Position numbers and translations under genes: made by a program. 64,000 nt of DNA, from assembly GCF_039545055.1 (NCBI RefSeq), contig NZ_BAABRP010000017.1, forward strand, positions 1 to 64,000, given 5' to 3'. The DNA is from Deinococcus carri (GTDB lineage Bacteria > Deinococcota > Deinococci > Deinococcales > Deinococcaceae). Below, in pieces: positions 54,360 through 64,000 of the stretch (its first letter is position 1; each line of letters begins with the position of its first letter). The notes beneath the pieces were generated by a model. That model searched no databases. It saw only the letters and a list, made by a program, of their open reading frames with translations, and was not told where the DNA came from.

Positions 54360-55217
54360 GTGACGAGTGAACGCATAGCGCTGGTAACCGACAGCACGGC
54401 GGACATCAGCGAGGCCGAGCGGGCGGCGCTGGGGGTCACGGTCGTGCCGCTGACGCTGGAGATGGACGGCGCGGTCTACAGCGACCCGGGCACCCTGATC
54501 CGCCCCGGCCTGGAGGTGATGACCAGCGCGGCCCTGTGCGCGCGGATGCTGGCCGGCAGCGCGCCCCGCACCAGCCGGGGAACGCCCGAGGACTTCGCCC
54601 GGCATTACGAGGCCGCACTGGGGTCTGCGGAGCGCGTGCTGTGCCTGCCGGTGGCCTCCAGCCTCAGCGGCACCTCCGAGTCGGCGGTGCAGGCCGCGCA
54701 GGAGTTCGGGGGGCGCGTGCGGGTGGTGGACACGCGGGCGGTCAGTGCGGCGCTGGGGGCGGCGGTGCGGCAGGCGCGGGTGTGGCTGGACGCGGGCCGT
54801 GACCCGGTCAGCGTGGCCGCCGCGCTGACCGGGTACGGTGAGCGGGTCTTTCTGCGCCTGGTGCCGCAGGATCTGCGCTGGCTGATCGCGGGCGGCCGGC
54901 TGTCGCGGGTGGCGGGGGCCGCCGCGCGGATGCTGAACGTGCGGCCCGTCATCGCGGTCGAGGGGGGCCGGGTGGACGCGGTGGCGCGGGTGCGGGGCTT
55001 TCATGCGGCGCTGCGCGAACTGGTCCGCGCCTTTCCCGAAGGCCGCGAGGCCGTCGTGCTGCACGCCGGGAACCCCGAAGACGCCGGCTGGCTGGCCGGG
55101 GAACTGGCGCTCAGGAATATCCGCGTCGTTGGCACCCGGGAGGTCGCCGCCGTCCTGCTGGTGCATGCCGGACCGGGAACGGTTGGCGTGGCAGGGCTGC
55201 CCGCGGGGGTGCGCTGA
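54360..55217 (+). CDS. DegV-family fatty-acid-binding protein
   Basis: A 285-residue DegV/FakB-type protein, which binds a fatty acid for phosphorylation by Fak[13 protein letters not shown] near residues 6-17, [14 protein letters not shown] near 72-85, [16 protein letters not shown] near 96-111 with the ligand-binding SS, and the later [15 protein letters not shown]. The family usually ends near 280 residues, as here. GTG start, TAGACT at 54348-54353, 6 nt upstream. Its TGA overlaps the next ATG, beginning a three-gene operon. Confidence 0.87.
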   Translation: MTSERIALVTDSTADISEAERAALGVTVVPLTLEMDGAVYSDPGTLIRPGLEVMTSAALCARMLAGSAPRTSRGTPEDFARHYEAALGSAERVLCLPVASSLSGTSESAVQAAQEFGGRVRVVDTRAVSAALGAAVRQARVWLDAGRDPVSVAAALTGYGERVFLRLVPQDLRWLIAGGRLSRVAGAAARMLNVRPVIAVEGGRVDAVARVRGFHAALRELVRAFPEGREAVVLHAGNPEDAGWLAGELALRNIRVVGTREVAAVLLVHAGPGTVGVAGLPAGVR

Positions 55218-56716
55218 TGCTGGCGCGTGCCCGCAGCGTGGCCCTGATCGGCGTGGATGCCGTCCCGGTCGAGGTGGAGGTGGATGTCAGTCCGGGCCTG
55301 CCCGCCTTCACGGTGGTCGGCCTGCCCGATCAGGCGGTCAGTGAGGCCCGCGAGCGCGTGCGTGCGGCGGTGCGGAACGCGGGCCTGCCCTTTCCCGCCG
55401 CGCGCATCACGGTGAACCTGGCCCCCGCCGACCTGCGCAAGGAGGGGCCGCTGTACGACCTGCCCATCGCCCTGGGTCTGCTGGCCGCCCAGGAATTGCT
55501 GCCCGCCGGGGCGCTGGCGGGGGTGGTGAGCGCCGGGGAACTCGCCCTGGACGGCTCGCTGCGGCCCATCGCCGGGGCGGTGAACCTCGCGCTGCTGGCG
55601 GCGCAGGAGGGCCTGCCCGCCCTGCTGCCGGGCGGCAATGCCCCGGAAGCGGCCCTGATCGACGGCGTGACCGTGTACGGCGCGGCCACCCTGCAAGAGG
55701 CGGTGCAGCACCTCACCGGCCAGACCCCTCTGGCCGCAGCGCCGCCGCCTGAACCTGCGCCGAGCGACACCGCACTGCTGGACCTCGCGGACCTCAAGGG
55801 GCAGACGGCGGCCAAACGGGCGCTGGAAATCGCCGTCGCGGGTGGACATAACCTCCTGCTGATTGGCGCGCCGGGCAGCGGCAAGACCATGCTGGCCCGC
55901 CGTGCGCCCGGCCTGCTGCCGCCCCTGACACGGGCCGAGGCGCTGGAGGTCACGCGCATTCATTCCGCCGCAGGCCTCCTTGCGGCGCGGGGGGGGCTGG
56001 TCGGGCAGGCCCCCTACCGTGCCCCGCACCACACCGTCAGCGATGCGGGGCTGATCGGCGGCGGCAGCGTGCCCAAACCGGGCGAGGTGTCGCTGGCGCA
56101 CCGGGGCGTCCTCTTCCTCGACGAGTTCCCCGAGTTCTCGCGCAAGGCGCTGGAAACCCTGCGGCAGCCCCTCGAAGACGGGCAGGTGACGATCAGCCGC
56201 GCCCGCGCCACGGTGAGCTATCCGGCCCGCTTCCAGCTGATCGGGGCCATGAACCCCTGCCCCTGCGGTCACCACGGCGACCCCGAAAAGGCCTGCACCT
56301 GCACGCCCGCCGAGCGCACCCGTTACGCCGCGCGTCTGAGTGGCCCGCTGCTCGACCGTATCGACCTGATCGTGCGCGTGCCGCGCCTCTCGGTGGACGA
56401 GCTGAGCCGCGCGCCGGAATCGGAGGGCAGCGCCCAGATCCGCCAGCGGGTGGTGCGTGCCCGCGACACCATGCTGGCGCGGCAGGGCACCCGCAACAGC
56501 GATCTGGTGGGCCAGGGCCTGCGCCACCACGCGCCGCTCGCGCCCGGCCCGGAGGGCTTTGTGCGCGCTGCGGCCCGGCAGCTCGGCCTGACAGGACGGG
56601 GCTTCGACCGCGTGCTGCGTGTGGCGCGCACGGTCGCCGACCTCGCGGGCAGCGCCGACATCCGCGAGGCCCATCTGGCCGAGGCCGTGACCTACCGCCC
56701 GCGTGATCTGGTATGA
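55217..56716 (+). CDS. comM: YifB/ComM-family Mg-chelatase-like AAA ATPase
   Basis: A 499-residue AAA+ hexameric helicase of the ComM/YifB type; ComM promotes branch migration during natural transformation. An N-terminal Lon-like domain (residues 1-165, [40 protein letters not shown]), Walker [10 protein letters not shown] near 216-224, Walker [12 protein letters not shown] near 297, the zinc-like [15 protein letters not shown] segment near 350-364 and a C-terminal helical domain. Overlaps the DegV gene (TGATG) and the next gene (ATGA). Confidence 0.92.
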   Translation: MLARARSVALIGVDAVPVEVEVDVSPGLPAFTVVGLPDQAVSEARERVRAAVRNAGLPFPAARITVNLAPADLRKEGPLYDLPIALGLLAAQELLPAGALAGVVSAGELALDGSLRPIAGAVNLALLAAQEGLPALLPGGNAPEAALIDGVTVYGAATLQEAVQHLTGQTPLAAAPPPEPAPSDTALLDLADLKGQTAAKRALEIAVAGGHNLLLIGAPGSGKTMLARRAPGLLPPLTRAEALEVTRIHSAAGLLAARGGLVGQAPYRAPHHTVSDAGLIGGGSVPKPGEVSLAHRGVLFLDEFPEFSRKALETLRQPLEDGQVTISRARATVSYPARFQLIGAMNPCPCGHHGDPEKACTCTPAERTRYAARLSGPLLDRIDLIVRVPRLSVDELSRAPESEGSAQIRQRVVRARDTMLARQGTRNSDLVGQGLRHHAPLAPGPEGFVRAAARQLGLTGRGFDRVLRVARTVADLAGSADIREAHLAEAVTYRPRDLV

Positions 56717-57693
56717 GCCTCACACTGCTGCCCGACCTGGGCGACCTGCTGCGCCTGCACCCGCAGCTCAATGCGGGCACCGTCGTCGAGCTGCTGCGCC
56801 ACTTGCAGAAGAACGGTGGAGCCGGGCCGGAAGTACTGTGGGCCAGCGGGCCTGACCCCGACCATCCCCTGCGCGACGCGCTGCCCGCCGCGGGGTTCGG
56901 CATCCGCGAGCTGCCGCTGGCGTTGCCGGATGTCGAGGCCGAATACGCCCAGCTCGTTTCCTTTCTGAACCAGTACCCCCAGGGCCGCGAGCGCCTACGG
57001 GCGGCGGCCCAGGCCGAGCAGGCCTTCGCGGCGGTCCTGACGGCTCCCCTGACCCTCCCCCTGGCCCTGGGGCCGGAGGTGCAGGAGGCAGCCCGCGCCT
57101 ACCACTCGGCCATCCGGGAGGCGCTGGGCGAGGGACCGGGCACCCGCTGGCACGAGCGGCGGCTGGACGCGGTGGCCGCGGCCCTGGCCGACGTGGCGGA
57201 CGGTGTGGTCCTGGCCCCGCTGGACGACCTCCCCGGCCTGCTGGACCGGCTGCCCGCCGCGCGGCTCCCCGACCTGACCGGTTTCACGCCCGGCGAAACC
57301 TCCCGCCTGCGTGCCCTGGCCGACCGCGCCTGGCAACTGCGCGAGGACGATGACCTGGGGGCGCTGCTGGACGCCCTGGACCGCGAATCCGGTGACGCCG
57401 TCACGCCCAGGGCCGAACTGGACGCCGCCGCCGCCGGCATCTATCTCGCTGTCGGGGACCTGGCGGGTGCCCGCGCTCTATTGGAACGCGCCGCCCACGC
57501 CCTCACCGATGACGTGCCCCGCAGCCTCCCCGGCGTGGTGCTGGCCCGGCTGGGGCAGGTGCGGGACGCGCAGGGCGAGCGGGAGCTGGCGGTGCGGACC
57601 TACCGCGTCCTCCTCGCGCTGAACCACGCCCCCGCCTTCACGCGCGAGGTGGCGGAGGCGGGGCTGAGGGAGGCCTTCCGGCTGGAGATGTAA
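56713..57693 (+). CDS. Helical-repeat protein of unknown function
   Basis: A 326-residue soluble protein, translated from an ATG overlapping the ComM stop. Residues 215-320 look like TPR-type helix pairs ([46 protein letters not shown]). The N-terminal 200 residues are Ala/Leu-rich helices with no family. Operon position with ComM and DegV gives no safe function. Confidence 0.65.
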   Translation: MSLTLLPDLGDLLRLHPQLNAGTVVELLRHLQKNGGAGPEVLWASGPDPDHPLRDALPAAGFGIRELPLALPDVEAEYAQLVSFLNQYPQGRERLRAAAQAEQAFAAVLTAPLTLPLALGPEVQEAARAYHSAIREALGEGPGTRWHERRLDAVAAALADVADGVVLAPLDDLPGLLDRLPAARLPDLTGFTPGETSRLRALADRAWQLREDDDLGALLDALDRESGDAVTPRAELDAAAAGIYLAVGDLAGARALLERAAHALTDDVPRSLPGVVLARLGQVRDAQGERELAVRTYRVLLALNHAPAFTREVAEAGLREAFRLEM

Positions 57694-57750
57694 AGAGGCG
57701 GTGCGCGGGACACAGGAAGGCTTTTCCCGCGTCCCGCGCACCGCGCCCTG
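57694..57750. repeat. Heptad-repeat hairpin (site 10)
   Basis: GCGGTGCGCGGGAC (57698-57711) pairs exactly with 57731-57744, and the arms consist of units such as GAGGCGG and TGCGCGG. It fills the gap between two convergent genes. Confidence 0.75.
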
Positions 57751-57756
57751 CCTCCC

Positions 57757-59382
<1,626 letters not shown>

Positions 59383-59485
59383 GCGTTGCCCTTCCTGGCC
59401 GCCGGGCCGGTCGTCCCCGTATGGGACGCGCCGCCGGGCTGCCACGGCTCAAGTCGCCGGGAATGAAAAGAGAGTGCGGAGCCGT

Positions 59486-59911
59486 TCATGCCAGCCCCCG
59501 CGCGCGCAGGTGCCGCACAAAGGCCTGCACCTGCGCCTCGCTGAGCTGCGCCGCCACCCTGGAGAGCAGCGTGCTGAGGGGAATCTGCTCTCCCAGTTCG
59601 TCGAGAACGTCGTCCACCATGAATTCGCCCATTGGGCCGACCACGGCGATCACGCACTGGGTGACCGCCTGCGCCGAGGCCTCGGTGACCGGCTGGGTGC
59701 GCTGGGCGGCGCGGCTGGCCCAGGCCGCGGCCTGCGCGACGGTCGCCTGCACGATCTGCGGCGTGACCCGCGCGAGCCGCGCGACCTCGGCCGCGTCCCG
59801 CACGCCGTCCACGTGGTGCAGCACGCGCCACACCGCGAAGGGGAGGGGGGTTTCGCCGGTCAGGCCCGGCGGCCAGGCGGGGGTGCCTTCTGCTGTTTGC
59901 GGGGCAGTCAT
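59486..59911 (-). CDS. Unknown small protein of the HAMP operon
   Basis: A 141-residue soluble protein. It begins with an N-terminal winged-helix-like part ([35 protein letters not shown], about 28-62) and ends with a segment [31 protein letters not shown] near 87-117 that resembles the helper domains found near Roadblock/MglB-type GTPase regulators. Family not certain. Its ATG overlaps the stop of the upstream gene by 4 bp (ATGA). Confidence 0.55.
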   Translation of the reverse strand: MTAPQTAEGTPAWPPGLTGETPLPFAVWRVLHHVDGVRDAAEVARLARVTPQIVQATVAQAAAWASRAAQRTQPVTEASAQAVTQCVIAVVGPMGEFMVDDVLDELGEQIPLSTLLSRVAAQLSEAQVQAFVRHLRARGLA

Positions 59912-60735
59912 GGTGTCTCCAGTCCGGCGGCCGCCCACTCGGGCCGCGCGCGCAGTTCCGTGATCGGCAGGTCGGCCAGCCGCAGCCCCAGGCGGGCCAG
60001 GGTGGCCTGGAACCCGCCGAGCAGCGCGGGTTGCACCTCGGCCAGTTCCAGTTCGGGTTCGACCCGGAGCTGCCCGCCCTGCACAGTGACCTCCTGGGCA
60101 AAGGGGTCGAGGCAGGGATGCTCGTCGGCCAGGCGCATGCTGACCTGCCGCCACGCCTCGTCCAGCGGTGTGACGCGGTGGGCGGTGGCGATCAGCTCGC
60201 GCCAGAAGGCCAGCAGCGCCGCCTGACCGACCGCGCCCCCCCCGAGCTGCGAAAGCGTCTGGCAGGCCGCGCCGGAAGCGGGCAGCGTGCCGCCGATGGC
60301 GCGGCCCCCCTCCCAGAAGCTACAGGTGCCGTCATGCAGCAGCACCCCCGCAAAGCGTTGACGTTCCAGGTCGGCCTGGAGTTCGGGCCAGTGGGTGGCC
60401 TGCGGCTGTGGCGACCCGGTGCGGCTGGCCCACACCAGTTCCGCGACCGCCGGGGCAAGCGGGACCAGCGTGACCTGCGCGCGCGGCAGGGCGTTCATGG
60501 CCAGGGGCCAGGTCACGTCACCGGCGGCGGTAAAGCCGCCCCGCAGCGTGCCGCGCACCCAGACGAAGCGCGCCCAGTCCGGTCCCTGCTGCGCGTCGAA
60601 GATGCCGCTCAGGCCCTCGGCCTGCCGGGCGGCGAGGTCCACGGTCACCTCGGTCCAGGGGTAGTGGTCGGTCAGGAGCTGCACGTAGGCGGCACGGTCC
60701 AGGGGCACGGAAAGGCGGGGTTGGGGCATCGACAT
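59908..60735 (-). CDS. Unknown protein, first gene of the HAMP operon
   Basis: A 275-residue soluble protein without signal peptide. It has repeated alpha/beta segments, for example [37 protein letters not shown] near residues 33-70 and [23 protein letters not shown] near 130-152, which recall small strand-turn-strand modules of response proteins. No family recognised. Start at ATG 60735 (an ATG two codons later is equally possible). No clear ribosome site. Confidence 0.55.
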   Translation of the reverse strand: MSMPQPRLSVPLDRAAYVQLLTDHYPWTEVTVDLAARQAEGLSGIFDAQQGPDWARFVWVRGTLRGGFTAAGDVTWPLAMNALPRAQVTLVPLAPAVAELVWASRTGSPQPQATHWPELQADLERQRFAGVLLHDGTCSFWEGGRAIGGTLPASGAACQTLSQLGGGAVGQAALLAFWRELIATAHRVTPLDEAWRQVSMRLADEHPCLDPFAQEVTVQGGQLRVEPELELAEVQPALLGGFQATLARLGLRLADLPITELRARPEWAAAGLETP

Positions 60736-60891
60736 GGCGTTTGGGGAGTCCTGAGGAGAATGAAGAAGAACCGCAGAGGTCGTGGCCCGTGGCCGGAGCG
60801 TCACGACATCAGAGAAGAACTTGGCCCTATCACACCGCACCGGCTCTTACGCGCCGCTTACATCCTCACCCGGCCTTCATGCCGGAATCAG

Positions 60892-60924
60892 AAAAACCCC
60901 GCCCGGCACGCGGCCCAGGCGGGG
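60892..60924 (-). terminator. Terminator of the bacilliredoxin-like gene
   Basis: CCCCGCC (60897-60903) pairs with GGCGGGG (60918-60924); on the minus strand five Ts follow. About 20 bp after the stop. Confidence 0.8.
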
Positions 60925-60942
60925 AAGAGGTGGGAACAGACT

Positions 60943-61602
<660 letters not shown>

Positions 61603-61674
61603 GCCCCCAGCATAGCGCCCACTTTAGAAAACGAAGTGAGGTGGGCCACAGGGACAGAGCGGGTATCCTGAGGC

Positions 61675-61907
61675 ATGACCAGCGCCAGCGAATTCGTCCA
61701 CCTCGTGCTGGGAAACGTTTCTGTCAGCGCCTTCGTGATCCCGGAGGAGCTGAGCCGCATCGAGGCGGGCGAGGTCGTGGACGTAGTGCTGAGGCAGGTC
61801 ACGGCCATTCATGGCGACGTGGGCGAGGAGCTGGCGCTGGGTGACGTGGCCTGCACCTTCATCGGCGGGGAGCCTTCGCCGTTCGTGCCCGCGCCGCATC
61901 GGGACGG

Positions 61908-61911
<4 letters not shown>
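61675..61911 (+). CDS. Small protein of unknown function
   Basis: 78 residues, acidic, with Val/Leu-rich alternation ([27 protein letters not shown]). TATCCT at 61664-61669 is 5 nt before the ATG, supporting expression. Its stop overlaps the stop of the convergent methyltransferase by 4 bp. Not recognised. Confidence 0.5.
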
Positions 61912-62864
<953 letters not shown>

Positions 62865-62883
62865 GGGGGCAAGTGTAGAGGGT

Positions 62884-62946
62884 GGGAAGCGGTACGCGGT
62901 ACGCGGGAGGCAGTGTTCTTGCCCGCGTACCGCGCACCGCTTCCTG
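62884..62946. repeat. Heptad-repeat hairpin (site 11) downstream of mraY
   Basis: 62886-62907 and 62922-62943 form a 22-bp stem with one mismatch. The left arm is two copies of TACGCGG between similar units. It ends 7 bp before mraY's stop codon side, so it probably terminates mraY on the minus strand. Confidence 0.75.
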
Positions 62947-62952
62947 CTTCCC

Positions 62953-63870
<918 letters not shown>

Positions 63871-64000
63871 GCCTCACCCCGCACGGTGAACCGACCCAGA
63901 AAAAGAAGCAGCATCTCAACCGGGGAGCCTACCACGGGGCTTCCGGCCCCAGGGGTGGGGGAATGGGGGAGGGCAGAGCAAGCGCAAAATCCGGTTCTAG
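63871..64000. other. Upstream region of mraY, nothing recognised
   Basis: 130 bp up to the right edge. It is GC-rich with a GGGGCTTCC/GGAAGCCCC-like stretch and no convincing ORF, promoter or terminator. Confidence 0.4.

Overview
The window looks like chromosomal DNA from a Deinococcus species. It is GC-rich throughout, and its gene set fits the genus: RadA, RuvA, ClpB and a ClpC-like ATPase, MraY, a FemX-type interpeptide-bridge enzyme, a bacilliredoxin-like protein (bacillithiol redox), a eukaryotic-type Ser/Thr kinase joined to a propeller, and two branched-chain amino acid (Liv) ABC systems. Many genes have no Shine-Dalgarno sequence. Instead a TANNNT -10 box ends 5-8 nt before the start codon, the pattern of leaderless transcription known from Deinococcus. 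The species is not assigned. I saw no tRNA, rRNA, CRISPR array, transposase or prophage.

Layout. 1-5.9 kb: edge of a membrane-protein gene, a glutaryl-CoA-dehydrogenase-like enzyme, two unknown proteins, a class III aminotransferase and a Nudix hydrolase. 5.9-16.7 kb: FAH-family hydrolase, secreted S41 protease, ClpC-like ATPase, DUF2087 protein, radA, a repeat-rich WGxxGxxG surface protein, clpB and a CrtC/AttH-like lipoprotein. 16.8-22.5 kb: first Liv system (livF, livG, livM, livH, a possible leader ORF, and a separately promoted binding protein). 22.7-26.5 kb: divergent type I and type III glutamine synthetases. 26.5-33.8 kb: AAC(3)-family protein, AlaX-like editing protein, DUF1622 membrane proteins, glycogen phosphorylase and an EamA exporter. 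33.9-39.3 kb: pckA, PspA, a secreted protein, a PIN-TRAM protein and ruvA. 39.5-45 kb: a 592-residue unknown protein divergent from the kinase, a glutaredoxin-like protein and ftsY. 45.4-51.7 kb: second Liv system and an acyl-CoA dehydrogenase. 51.8-64 kb: FemX, parvulin foldase, DegV/ComM/unknown operon, a three-gene HAMP-sensor operon, bacilliredoxin-like protein, a small ORF, an rRNA methyltransferase and mraY.

Shared themes are amino-acid uptake and nitrogen assimilation (two Liv systems, two glutamine synthetases, aminotransferase, acyl-CoA dehydrogenases), protein quality control (ClpB, ClpC, PspA, S41, parvulin) and DNA repair (RadA, RuvA).

The least explained material is non-coding. 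(1) At least eleven mostly intergenic tracts are built from degenerate 7-bp tandem units, usually folded against an inverted partner, and lie at gene 3' ends. (2) A ~278-bp element occurs twice, downstream of glnN and ftsY. (3) Two MITE-like elements have terminal inverted repeats. (4) A leader ORF with a strong ribosome site stops 3 nt before livH1. (5) A three-gene operon encodes a HAMP protein whose N-terminus resembles the ribosomal L7/L12 C-terminal fold, beside two proteins I cannot place. All functional calls come from reading the sequence; no database search was run.
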